A stretch of 64,000 nt of DNA, taken from positions 186,001 through 250,000 of the forward strand of contig NZ_JAECRZ010000001.1 in NCBI RefSeq assembly GCF_016019955.1, written 5' to 3'. This document shows positions 1 to 7,941 of this stretch, piece by piece. How positions within the stretch are numbered: position 1 is the first letter of the stretch; every line of letters begins with the position of its first letter. The notes under the pieces are model-generated. The model saw only the letters and a program-made list of their open reading frames with translations, searched no databases and was not told the DNA's origin. The translations under genes were made by a program, and so were the position numbers. Origin of the DNA: Thiosulfatihalobacter marinus. GTDB taxonomy: Bacteria > Pseudomonadota > Alphaproteobacteria > Rhodobacterales > Rhodobacteraceae.

Positions 1-601
1 CGGAAAAGCAGGTGCCCTGGCGCATCCCTTGCGGTGCGGCCCGGATGCCGCGTACGTCATCGGCCATGACGGGCGGGAAATTGATGTTGTAGAACAGCCG
101 GTATGCGCCGGGGTCGGCGGGCGCCGCCGCCAGCACCTTGCGTACCACATCGGCGCCGTATTGCGCCGCGGCATCGAACGGGTCTTCGGCGGTGGCATTC
201 GCGGGGCCGAGATATTGCGACAGCGCCATGGCCGGGATGCCCTGGAGCGCGCCTTCCATGGCGCCGCCCAGCGTGCCGGAATAGAGTGCGTTTTCGGCCG
301 AGTTGTTGCCCCGGTTCACACCCGACAGGATCAGGTCTGGCGGGGTGCCCTTCATCACGTCATGCACCCCGGCGAGCACACAATCGGCCGGGCTGCCCTC
401 GGCGGCAAAGCGGCGGTCGCCCATTCGGGCGATCATCGTGGGGTGGGTGTAGCTGATGCAGTGGGCGACGCCGGATTGTTCGAAGGCGGGCGCCACTGTC
501 CAGACTTCGCCATCCGGTCCGGCCACCTCGGCGGCGATCCTGGCCAGCACCGCGAGGCCCGGGGCATTGATGCCGTCGTCATTGGTGATCAGAATGCGCA
601 T
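1..601 (-). CDS. surE: 5'/3'-nucleotidase SurE (partial, C-terminus outside window)
   Basis: SurE is a metal-dependent phosphatase that removes phosphate from nucleoside 5'- and 3'-monophosphates, acting in the cytoplasm during stress and stationary phase. About 200 residues are visible. The protein opens with [11 protein letters not shown], whose Asp pair binds the metal, and continues with the family motifs around [12 protein letters not shown] and [10 protein letters not shown] and the later LFYNINFPP. The gene reads leftward and runs off the window start, so the last ~60 residues are missing. An SDR gene lies 66 bases upstream on the same strand. In many alphaproteobacteria surE is followed by pcm, which would lie outside the window. 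Family identification is confident. Confidence 0.93.
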   Translation of the reverse strand, partial: MRILITNDDGINAPGLAVLARIAAEVAGPDGEVWTVAPAFEQSGVAHCISYTHPTMIARMGDRRFAAEGSPADCVLAGVHDVMKGTPPDLILSGVNRGNNSAENALYSGTLGGAMEGALQGIPAMALSQYLGPANATAEDPFDAAAQYGADVVRKVLAAAPADPGAYRLFYNINFPPVMADDVRGIRAAPQGMRQGTCFS

Positions 602-667
602 GGCCTGCCCCGCTTGTCGCCTTTGCCCTGTCTAGTGGAGCCTGTGACGGGGAGCAAGTGGGGCGGT

Positions 668-1312
668 TCAGAGCATGGCCAGAAGGCGGGCGGCCTCGTC
701 CAGCGGGCTGGTCAGCGCATCGCGGTCCTGGCCGGGATAGAAGCGGGCGCGCAGGCCGGTGGGCATCGGTTGCGGCGCGAGGATCGACACGCGTGGCCCG
801 ATCCGGGCATTTTCGGCCTGCCAGTTGCGCACAAGGGCGATCTGGCCGGTCTTGGTGGCGCCGTAGGAGCCGAAGAACTTTTCCCCGATATGGGTGTCTT
901 CGAAGAACACGGCGTGCCCGTCGTCGCCCAGCAGGGGGGTGAGGAAAGGGACCAGGCGGCCGGTGGCTTCGAGGTTGATGCGCACGGATTTGTCCCAGTC
1001 TTTCGGGTCGATATGTCCGGCGGGGGTGAGCGGGGCGCCGTGGATGGCGGTGTGCAGCCACAGATCGACCTTGCCCCAGCGGTCATGGATCGAGCGGCAG
1101 AGCTGGGCCATGGCATCGACATTGGTGATGTCCATCGGCGCCAGCGTGGCCTTGCCGCCCCTGGCCTGGATGCGGTCATCCAGTTCTTCCAGCGCGCCGG
1201 TGGTGCGGGCGACGGCAACGATGTGGTACTCTGGCGCGAGGGCTTCGGCCAATGCGGCGCCCAGGCCGCGCGATGCGCCGGTGATCAGCGCGATTTTCTC
1301 GGTGGTGCTCAT
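668..1312 (-). CDS. SDR-family NAD(P)-dependent oxidoreductase
   Basis: This 214-residue protein is a classical short-chain dehydrogenase/reductase. The Rossmann cofactor motif TGASRGLG lies at residues ~11-18 and the catalytic YGATK (Tyr-x3-Lys) near 150. The usual NNAG motif is replaced by LHTAIHG, so it is a divergent member, and it ends soon after the catalytic domain (family 240-280 residues). The substrate cannot be told from sequence. The gene is followed on the same strand by surE 66 bases downstream, suggesting co-transcription. A hairpin-rich repeat element separates it from the yeeE-like gene. Confidence 0.85.
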   Translation of the reverse strand: MSTTEKIALITGASRGLGAALAEALAPEYHIVAVARTTGALEELDDRIQARGGKATLAPMDITNVDAMAQLCRSIHDRWGKVDLWLHTAIHGAPLTPAGHIDPKDWDKSVRINLEATGRLVPFLTPLLGDDGHAVFFEDTHIGEKFFGSYGATKTGQIALVRNWQAENARIGPRVSILAPQPMPTGLRARFYPGQDRDALTSPLDEAARLLAML

Positions 1313-1348
1313 GGGGTGTCATGTGCGGTCTTTGGCGGGCTAGGTCAA

Positions 1349-1412
1349 GGGGGGCGCTGCCCCCATCGCCGCAAAGCGGCGATTCCCCCGGAGTATTTCG
1401 GGCAAAATGAAG
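1349..1412 (+). repeat. Composite GGAGTATTT intergenic element, copy 1
   Basis: Three parts in order: a GC palindrome GGGGGCGCTGCCCCC, a second hairpin with stem ATCGCCGC / GCGGCGAT, and a conserved tail CCCCCGGAGTATTTCGGGCAAAATGAAG split here as CCCCCGGAGTATTTC and GGGCAAAATGAAG. The same arrangement recurs inverted at 34943-35002, where the middle stem has changed on both sides. It lies between the 3' end of the yeeE-like gene and the 5' end of the SDR gene. Read on the minus strand, the two hairpins could end yeeE transcription. Confidence 0.75.
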
Positions 1413-1419
1413 ACGGGGG

Positions 1420-2484
1420 TCAGGCCGGGGCGGGCGCATTGCCGCGTTGATCGACGAGGAAATCCGTGGCGATGGCGCCCAGCCACATGGCAAGCAGCGC
1501 GAGCCAGGCGGTGGCGACGAAGATCGATCCGCCGGTGACGCCGTTGCCGATGGCGCAGCCGCCCGCGAGCATGGCGCCGAATCCCATCAGGACGGCGCCG
1601 AGGATGGCGCGGCGCATATTGGCTTCGTCCTCAAAGCCCTGAAACCGGAACTGTCCGGCCAACAGGGCCGAGAGGAAGGCGCCCAGCACCACCCCGGGCA
1701 CGAGGCCGATATCGAATTCCAGCACCGCGTTGCGATCCAGGAAAAACATCAGCGTGCGGGCCGAGGGGCCGGAGAAGGTGGCGCTTTCGATCTGGACCGG
1801 ATCGAAGGCGACCTGGGCCAGGCCAAAGGTGAGCACCCAGCCCAGTGCGACGGCGAAGCCGACGCCGGAGGCAAAGATCAGCCGTGCCGCGCCGATGCGG
1901 TTGTGCCGCGCGATCGTCAGCGCCACGAGCGCCATGGCCGCGCCCAAGGACAGGCCGGACAATTCGGGCAGGCCCAGCGCGGCGATCAGATCGACATTGC
2001 GCCCGCCCGAGGTGATCCACAGCCCGGCAAGCCGGTCGCGCAGGGGCGACAGCAGGCCGGAGAGGCTCATCTGGGCGACGACCGCGAAGATCAGGCCGGA
2101 CACGACCGAGCGCAGGTTGCCGGTGGCCGCCAGCACGAGCAGCCGTCCCGAGCATCCGCGCGCGAGCACCATGCCGACGCCGAAGATCAGCCCGCCCAGG
2201 ATCGCGCCTGACCAGCTTCCGGGGACGGCCATCATGCGGGCATCGGCGGCGCGCATCAGCCCAAGCGCCTGTGCGCCCTGCACCCAGACTATGGCGGTGG
2301 AGAGGGTCAGCAGCCACACCGCGACATTGTCGCCCAGCCGCCGGCGGGCGAATTCCACCGTGGCCGCGCGCAGGCAGAAGCGCGAGCGTTGCGCGGCGAC
2401 GCCGAAGACCAGCCCGGTCATCAGGCCGAGAACCGCCGCCGTGGGGGCTTCGCCAATGCTTTCGACAAGGGTCAGGATAGTCAT
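1420..2484 (-). CDS. YeeE/YedE family (TsuA-like) sulfur-compound transporter
   Basis: An integral membrane protein of 354 residues, the length of full two-domain YeeE/YedE proteins, which import thiosulfate or related reduced sulfur. The family cysteines are present in RSRFC (Cys37), RGCSG and AGGCAIGNG; in characterised members these carry the substrate through the membrane. Hydrophobic helices run along the whole length. I start it at ATG 2484 (MTILTLVESIG), which has an AGG 10 bases upstream; the longer frame back to 2577 lacks a ribosome site. It is divergent from an MFS gene across ~120 bases. The family is clear; the exact substrate is not. Confidence 0.85.
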   Translation of the reverse strand: MTILTLVESIGEAPTAAVLGLMTGLVFGVAAQRSRFCLRAATVEFARRRLGDNVAVWLLTLSTAIVWVQGAQALGLMRAADARMMAVPGSWSGAILGGLIFGVGMVLARGCSGRLLVLAATGNLRSVVSGLIFAVVAQMSLSGLLSPLRDRLAGLWITSGGRNVDLIAALGLPELSGLSLGAAMALVALTIARHNRIGAARLIFASGVGFAVALGWVLTFGLAQVAFDPVQIESATFSGPSARTLMFFLDRNAVLEFDIGLVPGVVLGAFLSALLAGQFRFQGFEDEANMRRAILGAVLMGFGAMLAGGCAIGNGVTGGSIFVATAWLALLAMWLGAIATDFLVDQRGNAPAPA

Positions 2485-2603
2485 GAGCAAACCTATATTG
2501 AAATGCGAATGTGTATATGTATTGAGTGCGGACACCGGATGTGCATTGATCCAGATCAGACCTGCATCAATTTGCACTCGCCTTTCGCCGTCCGGAGGCG
2601 TAT
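2485..2603. promoter_or_regulatory. Divergent promoter region between yeeE-like and MFS genes
   Basis: About 120 bases, distinctly AT-rich from 2490 to 2525 compared with the surroundings, between two divergent transporters. A loose repeat TATATTGA / TGTATTGA occurs here. A shared sulfur-responsive operator is possible, but I find no exact ATTC-N8-GAAT site of the SqrR type. A GGAGG at 2593-2597 serves the rightward gene. Confidence 0.4.
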
Positions 2604-3845
2604 TTGCACCGCATGTTAAGCAAAATGACTCTTGATGATGCGGCGCATCTGCCGGTGTGGCGGCGGCCGGTCACGCTGTTGCTGCTGATGGCGCTGGCGA
2701 TGCCGATCGCGTTCAATACCTGGTCGGCGCTGCTCAACAATTTCGTGATCGAAGTGGCGCAGTTTGACGGGGCTGATATTGGCCTGCTGCACACGGTGCG
2801 CGAGATCCCGGGATTTCTGGCGGTCGGGGTGATTGCCGTGCTGTTGTTCATGCGCGAGCAGGTGCTGGGGCTGGTGGCGCTGATCCTGTTGGGGGTGGCA
2901 ACGGCGGTGACGGCGTGGTTTCCGTCGCTGGCCGGGATTCTGACGATCACGATGTTGAGTTCGATCGGGTTTCATTACTATGAAACGGTGAACCAGTCAT
3001 TGCAGTTGCAATGGCTGGACAAGGCGCGCGCGCCCAGGGTGCTGGGGTGGCTGCTGGCGGCGGGATCGGCGGCGACGCTGGTGGCCTATGGGGCCATCGT
3101 TCTGACCTGGGAGCGGTTCGGGCTGAGCTATAGTTTTGTTTACCTGCTGAGCGGCGGGCTGACCGCGCTGATTGCGATCTATTGCATGCTGGTCTTTCCG
3201 CAATTCGAGAGCCGCACGCCGCAGCTGCGCAAGATGGTGCTGAAGCGGCGCTATTGGCTGTATTACGCGTTGCAGTTCATGGCCGGGGCGCGGCGGCAGA
3301 TCTTTGTGGTGTTTGCCGGGTTCATGATGGTGGAGCGGTTTGGGTTCCAGGTGCATGAGATCACGGCGCTGTATCTGATCAACCTGGTGATCAATATGGC
3401 GGCGGCACCGCTGTTCGGGGTGGCGGTTGCGCGGTTTGGCGAGCGGCGCACGCTGATGTTCGAATATGCCGGGCTGACGATTGTATTCCTGGCCTATGGC
3501 GGTATCTATTTCTTTGGCTGGGGCGTGGTGCTGGCGGCGGTGCTGTATGTGGTGGACCATATTCTGTTCGCGCTGGCGCTGGCGCTGAAGACCTATTTTC
3601 AGAAGATCGCCGATCCCGAGGATATCGCGCCCACCGCGGCGGTGGCCTTTACCATCAATCATATCGCGGCTGTATTCCTGCCGGTCCTGCTGGGCCTGAT
3701 GTGGCTGTTGTCGCCGGGGGCGGTGTTTGCGCTGGCGGCGGCCATGGCGGCGGTGTCGCTGGCGCTGGCCACGCTGATCCCGCGCCACCCGGAAAAGGGC
3801 AACGAAACGCGGTTGGCGCGCCCTGTGCCGGCCCGGGCGGCATAA
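2604..3845 (+). CDS. MFS transporter
   Basis: A membrane protein of ~413 residues with about 12 hydrophobic helices, matching a major facilitator. A cytoplasmic loop after helix 6 carries basic residues (LRKMVLKRRYW), and the C-terminal half opens with another transporter-like repeat. I choose the TTG at 2604 as start because GGAGG ends six bases before it; ATG 2613 and ATG 2625 are in frame but too far from that site. The MATE gene begins three bases after the stop, so the two exporters probably form one operon. The substrate is unknown. The protein does not resemble the Tet-type MFS encoded at 33.6-34.9 kb. Confidence 0.8.
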   Translation: MHRMLSKMTLDDAAHLPVWRRPVTLLLLMALAMPIAFNTWSALLNNFVIEVAQFDGADIGLLHTVREIPGFLAVGVIAVLLFMREQVLGLVALILLGVATAVTAWFPSLAGILTITMLSSIGFHYYETVNQSLQLQWLDKARAPRVLGWLLAAGSAATLVAYGAIVLTWERFGLSYSFVYLLSGGLTALIAIYCMLVFPQFESRTPQLRKMVLKRRYWLYYALQFMAGARRQIFVVFAGFMMVERFGFQVHEITALYLINLVINMAAAPLFGVAVARFGERRTLMFEYAGLTIVFLAYGGIYFFGWGVVLAAVLYVVDHILFALALALKTYFQKIADPEDIAPTAAVAFTINHIAAVFLPVLLGLMWLLSPGAVFALAAAMAAVSLALATLIPRHPEKGNETRLARPVPARAA

Positions 3846-3848
3846 CGC

Positions 3849-5183
3849 ATGGCCCAGCGGCGTGCGCGGTTCCTGGAAGGATCGACCATGGGGCATGTGG
3901 TGCGCATGACCCTGACCGGGGCGGCGGGCATCACCTTTGTTTTCCTGGTCGATCTGGCCAACCTGTTCTGGATCGCCTGGCTGGGGGATCAGCGGCTGGT
4001 GGCGGCGATCGGTTTTGCCTTTGCCATTCAGTTCTTTGCGGTGTCGATCGGCGTGGGGTTGATGATCGCGGGCACGGCGGTGGTGTCGCGCCGGATCGGC
4101 ATGGGGGATTTCGAGCGCGCCCGGCACGAGGCAAGTTCGGCGCTGATCCTCACGGCGCTGGTGCAGGGGGGGGTGGCGCTGGGCGTGGTGACGTTGCGCG
4201 AGCCGATGCTGCGGCTGGCCGGGGCCGAGGGGGACACGCTGGCGTTGGCGTCGCGCTATATCCTGATTTCGATGCCGTCGCTGTTCATCATGGCGTTCGG
4301 GCTGGCCGGGCAGGCCAGTTTGCGGGCCGAGGGCGACGGGCGGCGGTCGATGTATGTCACGCTGACCAGTGGCACGGTGGCGATGATTGTCGATCCGTTC
4401 CTGATCCTTGGGCTTGGGCTGGGGCTGGACGGGGCGGCGCTGGGCGTGATCCTGTCGCGGTTCGTGATGGCGGGCATGGCGCTGCGCTTTGCGATCGGGG
4501 TGCATGACCTGTTCGCGCGCCCGGCGCTGTGGGCGGTGCGGCGCTGTATCGGGCCGTTTGCGCGGGTGGCGCTGCCGGCGATCCTGACCCAGATGGCAAC
4601 GCCGTTTGGCAATTACCTGCTGACCGGGGTTATCGCCGGGTTCGGCGACAATGCGGTGGCGGCCTGGGCGGTGGTGAACCGGCTGACGGTGGTGGCCTTT
4701 GGCGGCATCTTTTCGCTGTCGGGCGCGATTGGCGGCATATTTGGCCAGAACTACGGGGCGGAACTTTTTGACCGGTTGCGGCAGACATTCCGCGACGCGC
4801 TGGTGTTTTGCACGGGGTATACGCTGTTGGCCTGGGCGCTGTTGGCGGGGACGGCGCAATATGTGATTGCGGGGTTCGGGCTGATCGGGGACGGGGTGTT
4901 GGTGTACGAGGCCTTTGCCTATGTGGGGGCGGGGGCATTTGTGTTCATCGGGGCGTTGTTTGTATCGAACGCGACTTTCAACAACCTGGACAGGCCGGCC
5001 CGGTCGACGGCGCTGAACTGGATGCGGGACGGGGTGTTGATCCTGCCGGTGGCCTGGTGGATGGCGGCGCTGTTCCAGGCGCCGGGCGTGATTTACGCGC
5101 AATCCGGAGTGGGCGGCGCGGTGGGCGTGCTGGCGGCGCTGTGGAGTTGGCGGTTCCTGCGCGGGATCGGGCCGCGCGCCTGA
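3849..5183 (+). CDS. MATE-family efflux transporter
   Basis: This 444-residue multi-helix membrane protein belongs to the multidrug and toxic compound extrusion family, which expels cationic drugs or metabolites by Na+ or H+ antiport. Two internally similar halves are seen (the first near WIAWLGDQRLVAAIG, the second near NAVAAWAVVNRLTV), typical of MatE domains. The start directly follows the stop of the MFS gene (3-base gap); ATG 3888 is an in-frame alternative (MGHVVRMTLTG) and matches better where the first helix should begin. The pair is likely co-transcribed. Substrate unknown. Confidence 0.88.
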   Translation: MAQRRARFLEGSTMGHVVRMTLTGAAGITFVFLVDLANLFWIAWLGDQRLVAAIGFAFAIQFFAVSIGVGLMIAGTAVVSRRIGMGDFERARHEASSALILTALVQGGVALGVVTLREPMLRLAGAEGDTLALASRYILISMPSLFIMAFGLAGQASLRAEGDGRRSMYVTLTSGTVAMIVDPFLILGLGLGLDGAALGVILSRFVMAGMALRFAIGVHDLFARPALWAVRRCIGPFARVALPAILTQMATPFGNYLLTGVIAGFGDNAVAAWAVVNRLTVVAFGGIFSLSGAIGGIFGQNYGAELFDRLRQTFRDALVFCTGYTLLAWALLAGTAQYVIAGFGLIGDGVLVYEAFAYVGAGAFVFIGALFVSNATFNNLDRPARSTALNWMRDGVLILPVAWWMAALFQAPGVIYAQSGVGGAVGVLAALWSWRFLRGIGPRA

Positions 5184-5267
5184 GGGGCGCGTGCGTCGGC
5201 AAATCGGCTGGCTTGACCTTGGGCGCCGGGGCGACTAGGCCCGCAGCACCCTTCTGGAGATCACATC

Positions 5268-6137
5268 ATGCCGACATTCACCGCCTTCACCACCCTGGAA
5301 ACCAAGGCCCGGGCCGGGGCGCTTGGCGACGCGATGGAGCGGTTGCGCCCGGAGCCTACCGGCGTGGGCGTGTTCGAGATCGAGGACGGTTCGGGCCTGT
5401 GGGAAGTGGGCGGCTATTTCACCGAGAGCCCGGACGAGGCCGGGCTGGCGGTGTTGGCGGCGGCGTTCGGCGCCAGGCCCTTTGCGGTCAGCGAATTGCC
5501 GGAAACCGACTGGGTGGCCAAGGTAAGGCGCGAATTGGCGCCGGTGGTGGCCGGGCGGTTCTTTGTCCATGGCAGCCATGATGCGGACAAGGTGCCCGCG
5601 ACCGCCGAGCCGTTGTTGATCGAGGCGGCGATGGCGTTTGGCACCGGGCATCACGGCACCACGCTGGGCTGTCTGAGCGCGCTGGACCGGCTGGCAAGCG
5701 GGGGGTTTGTCGGGCGCAACGTGGCCGATATCGGCTGTGGCACCGCCGTTCTGGCGATGGGCGCGGCGCGGATCTGGCCGGGCACTGTTCTGGCCAGCGA
5801 TATCGACGAGGTGGCGGTGGACGTGGCCGAGGCCAATGTAAAGGCCAACGGGCTGGAGGGGCGGGTGATCTGCCTTGAGGCGGCGGGGTTCGGACATCCC
5901 GATCTGGCGGCCAGGGCACCCTATGACCTGGTGTTTGCAAATATCCTGAAAGCGCCGCTGGTGGACCTGGCCCCGGACATGGGCGCCAGTATTGCGCCGG
6001 GGGGCCATGCGATCCTGTCCGGTATCCTGAATGAACAGGCCGACGAGGTGGTCGCGGCCTATGACGCCGCCGGGTTCGATATCCATACGCGAGAAGAGAT
6101 CGGCGAGTGGACGACGCTGACTCTGACCCGGCGCTGA
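5268..6137 (+). CDS. prmA: Ribosomal protein L11 methyltransferase PrmA
   Basis: PrmA uses S-adenosylmethionine to trimethylate lysines and the N-terminus of ribosomal protein L11. The 289-residue protein has the family's N-terminal substrate-recognition domain, then AMAFGTGHHGTT (the PrmA signature, residues ~124-135), the SAM-binding motif DIGCGTAVLAM, and FANILKAPL, equivalent to the NPPF-like motif IV. Length is normal for alphaproteobacteria. ATG 5268 is preceded by TGGAGA. It stands alone, ~85 bases after the MATE gene. Confidence 0.95.
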   Translation: MPTFTAFTTLETKARAGALGDAMERLRPEPTGVGVFEIEDGSGLWEVGGYFTESPDEAGLAVLAAAFGARPFAVSELPETDWVAKVRRELAPVVAGRFFVHGSHDADKVPATAEPLLIEAAMAFGTGHHGTTLGCLSALDRLASGGFVGRNVADIGCGTAVLAMGAARIWPGTVLASDIDEVAVDVAEANVKANGLEGRVICLEAAGFGHPDLAARAPYDLVFANILKAPLVDLAPDMGASIAPGGHAILSGILNEQADEVVAAYDAAGFDIHTREEIGEWTTLTLTRR

Positions 6138-6280
6138 GGCTGGCGAACCGGGGTCGAATCGGGCGGTTCGGAGGCCGCCCTTCTGGGGGGCCATTTATGT
6201 GGCGCCGTTCCAGTTTCCTGAACAATATGAACAGCATGTGCGCATTGTTTCCAGGGAGACGGATCAAATCGGGCAGGTCT

Positions 6281-6361
6281 GCCCCATTTGTCCAAAATTC
6301 GCCGCATTTCCCCGGTTGCGCCACATTTTCGCCACATTTGAAATCCACTTTGGCCATGTTT
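6281..6361 (+). promoter_or_regulatory. Phased array of GCC(A/C)CATTT-like motifs
   Basis: Upstream of the small membrane protein the motif NCCNCATTT recurs about every helical turn: GCCCCATTT at 6281, a weak TCCAAAATT at 6291, GCCGCATTT at 6301, GCCACATTT at 6320 and 6331, TCCACTTT at 6344 and GCCATGTTT at 6353. Tandem half-sites spaced 10-11 bp are typical of OmpR/PhoB-family regulators. A similar array precedes the OmpA-like gene at 60033 and a shorter one the DUF1127 gene. Confidence 0.5.
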
Positions 6362-6389
6362 GGTGGGGGCCGAACATGAGTATGTTGCC

Positions 6390-6734
6390 ATGAGTGAATC
6401 GCAAGCCGAATTTCACGACCGCCTGGCCAAAATCTATCGCAAAGAGGCCAGGGGACGTAGATCCCGCCAAAGGGTTGTCATCAATCGGGACGGATATGTC
6501 ATCGTGCGTGGTGCCGGGCGCCGGCGCGGGATCCCGTGGACCGGTCTGGTAATGCTGGCCGTCGCGTTTTTTGGCCTGAAGGGCGCGATCATCGCCCAGT
6601 TTGGCCCCGATTTCTATTCGCAGCGCGTGGCGCGGCTGGACGGCGGCAATGTCGTCGAGAAGGCCGCCGCCTGGACCATGCAGCCCGACCCGGTATCGCG
6701 TTGGGTGTCGGTGCAGATCAAGACGCTGAAATAA
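6390..6734 (+). CDS. Small single-pass membrane protein, Rhodobacteraceae-type hypothetical
   Basis: A 114-residue protein of unknown function. It has an N-terminal basic segment (residues 11-46, rich in Arg and Lys), one transmembrane helix at ~50-69 (PWTGLVMLAVAFFGLKGAII), and a ~45-residue C-terminal tail, presumably periplasmic, containing a conserved-looking QPDPVSRW. I start at ATG 6390 (MSESQAEF); an upstream in-frame ATG at 6360 lies within the motif array and is less likely. A strong terminator follows at 6763. Its regulatory array suggests it responds to the same signal as the OmpA-like gene at 60 kb. Confidence 0.7.
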   Translation: MSESQAEFHDRLAKIYRKEARGRRSRQRVVINRDGYVIVRGAGRRRGIPWTGLVMLAVAFFGLKGAIIAQFGPDFYSQRVARLDGGNVVEKAAAWTMQPDPVSRWVSVQIKTLK

Positions 6735-6762
6735 TTCGCTGACCCTCCAATTCAGCTCTGGT

Positions 6763-6796
6763 CAAAGGCCCTGCGTTTCTCTCCGCAGGGCCTTTG
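6763..6796 (+). terminator. Rho-independent terminator after the 6390 gene
   Basis: A perfect stem CAAAGGCCCTGCG / CGCAGGGCCTTTG with an eight-base loop. Read on the plus strand the downstream arm ends in CTTTGG rather than a long T run, so termination may be bidirectional. Confidence 0.75.
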
Positions 6797-6833
6797 GTCC
6801 GTTATGTGGTTGGATGCTGCCAAATGGGCAAGG

Positions 6834-6861
6834 AAAAACCGCGCATCCGGGGGATGCGCGG
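6834..6861 (-). terminator. Rho-independent terminator of the DUF1127 gene
   Basis: On the minus strand the stem CCGCGCATCC / GGATGCGCGG is followed directly by TTTTT. It lies ~50 bases past the stop codon of the DUF1127 gene. Confidence 0.85.
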
Positions 6862-6909
6862 TCTACCGACCCAAAGGTCTGAAAACCGTGTCATGGCGCG
6901 GCAGGCGCT

Positions 6910-7098
6910 TTAGATGAAGCTTTCGATGTCGCCGCGCGACAGGCCGATATCGTCCAGTTCGCGATCCGAAAGGCCGCGCAGCGCATTGCGTGTCATGCGG
7001 CGGTCGTTCCAGCTTGTGAACGTGGCCAGCAGGGCGGCAAAGGTCTGACCGAAGCGGCCGGAAAAGGTGGGGGCATAGACGGAGTCGTAAGAGGCCAT
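6910..7098 (-). CDS. DUF1127 domain small protein
   Basis: A 62-residue protein. The C-terminal half carries the DUF1127 signature: RMTRNALRGLSDRELDDIGL followed by SRGDIE. Such proteins are abundant in alphaproteobacteria; some bind RNA and affect carbon and phosphate metabolism or sRNA maturation. The N-terminus (MASYDSVYAPTF) is polar. The start at 7098 is set by GAAGGAAGA just upstream. It is monocistronic, with its own terminator at 6834-6861 and a long promoter region shared with divergent ruvC. Confidence 0.88.
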   Translation of the reverse strand: MASYDSVYAPTFSGRFGQTFAALLATFTSWNDRRMTRNALRGLSDRELDDIGLSRGDIESFI

Positions 7099-7434
7099 GT
7101 CAGTCTTCCTTCTGTTTGGTTGTGGATGATGGTCCGTTTTCGTCTGGCGGCACCTAAGAGCGCCCGGGACAGAAGACAAGCGCCAAAAATGGCATAGGTG
7201 GCATGCGTTTTCTGCATTCCTTGGACCCGGTGGAAACGCCAATGAAACAAGGGCTGAAAGCGACGTTTGGCGTGTCGTTTTCCGACCGTTCCTGCGGACG
7301 GTTGGGTGGCGGGTGTCGTGTCCGTGAGTTGCGATGCCGCGAATGGGCATCGGTGTATTCCGCTTGGTCTTTGTTCCCGTTTCGTGCTAGTGCTACAAAA
7401 AAGCAACAAATAACGGGCGGCAGCGGCGACAAAG
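7099..7434. promoter_or_regulatory. Divergent promoter region DUF1127 / ruvC
   Basis: A 336-base stretch without a convincing gene; open frames here have codon use unlike the neighbours. On the minus strand GCCACCTAT (7202-7194) abuts GCCATTTTTGGC (7193-7182), about 85-105 bases before the DUF1127 start, resembling the arrays at 6281 and 59863. No clear sigma-70 promoter stands out for ruvC. Confidence 0.4.
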
Positions 7435-7941
7435 ATGCGGGTTTTGGGAATTGACCCCGGTTTGCGAAACATGGGGTGGGGCGTGATCGATGCTCAGGGC
7501 AGCCGACTCAGCCATGTTGCGAACGGAATCTGCCATTCGGTCGGGCAGGATCTGGCGGCACGGCTGTTGTCGCTGCACGAACAGTTGAGCGCAGTCGTGG
7601 CGCGGTTTGGCCCCGACGAGGCGGCGATCGAGCAGACATTCGTGAACAAAGACGGCGCTGGCACGCTGAAGCTGGGCCAGGCGCGCGGGATCGCGTTGCT
7701 GGTGCCTGCGCAGGCCGGGTTGCCGGTGGGGGAATATGCCCCCAACAAGGTCAAGAAGACGATTGTGGGCGCGGGCCATGCCGAGAAACAGCAGGTGGAA
7801 TACATGGTAAAGCTGCAATTGCCGGGGGTCGTGATCCATGGTGCGGATGCGGCGGATGCGCTGGCCATAGCCATGTGCCACGCCCATTACGCGCGGGCCG
7901 GGGCCGGTTACGCGGCGGCGGTGCGGAGGGCGCGGGCATGA
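7435..7941 (+). CDS. ruvC: Holliday junction resolvase RuvC
   Basis: RuvC cuts Holliday junctions symmetrically, working with the RuvAB branch-migration motor during recombinational repair. At 168 residues it has normal length. The four acidic catalytic residues are identifiable: Asp7 in GIDPG, Glu66 in AAIEQTF, and the Asp pair in HGADAADA near residue 140. Its stop overlaps the ruvA start by four bases (ATGA), so ruvC-ruvA-ruvB are translationally coupled. Confidence 0.97.
   Translation: MRVLGIDPGLRNMGWGVIDAQGSRLSHVANGICHSVGQDLAARLLSLHEQLSAVVARFGPDEAAIEQTFVNKDGAGTLKLGQARGIALLVPAQAGLPVGEYAPNKVKKTIVGAGHAEKQQVEYMVKLQLPGVVIHGADAADALAIAMCHAHYARAGAGYAAAVRRARA

Noticed and set aside
29-1450. A 473-codon plus-strand frame over surE and the SDR gene
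   Set aside because: Translation of the minus strand gives SurE and SDR motifs; this frame is their shadow.
2485-2603. SqrR operator between the sulfur transporter and MFS genes
   Set aside because: TATTGAAATGCGAAT is suggestive but does not have the ATTC-N8-GAAT spacing.
2997-5102. A 701-codon open frame on the minus strand opposite MFS and MATE genes
   Set aside because: Extremely His/Arg/Gln/Pro-rich product without domains; mirror of two clear membrane proteins.
7203-7454. An 83-codon frame upstream of ruvC
   Set aside because: Overlaps the ruvC start, no ribosome site, composition unlike neighbours.
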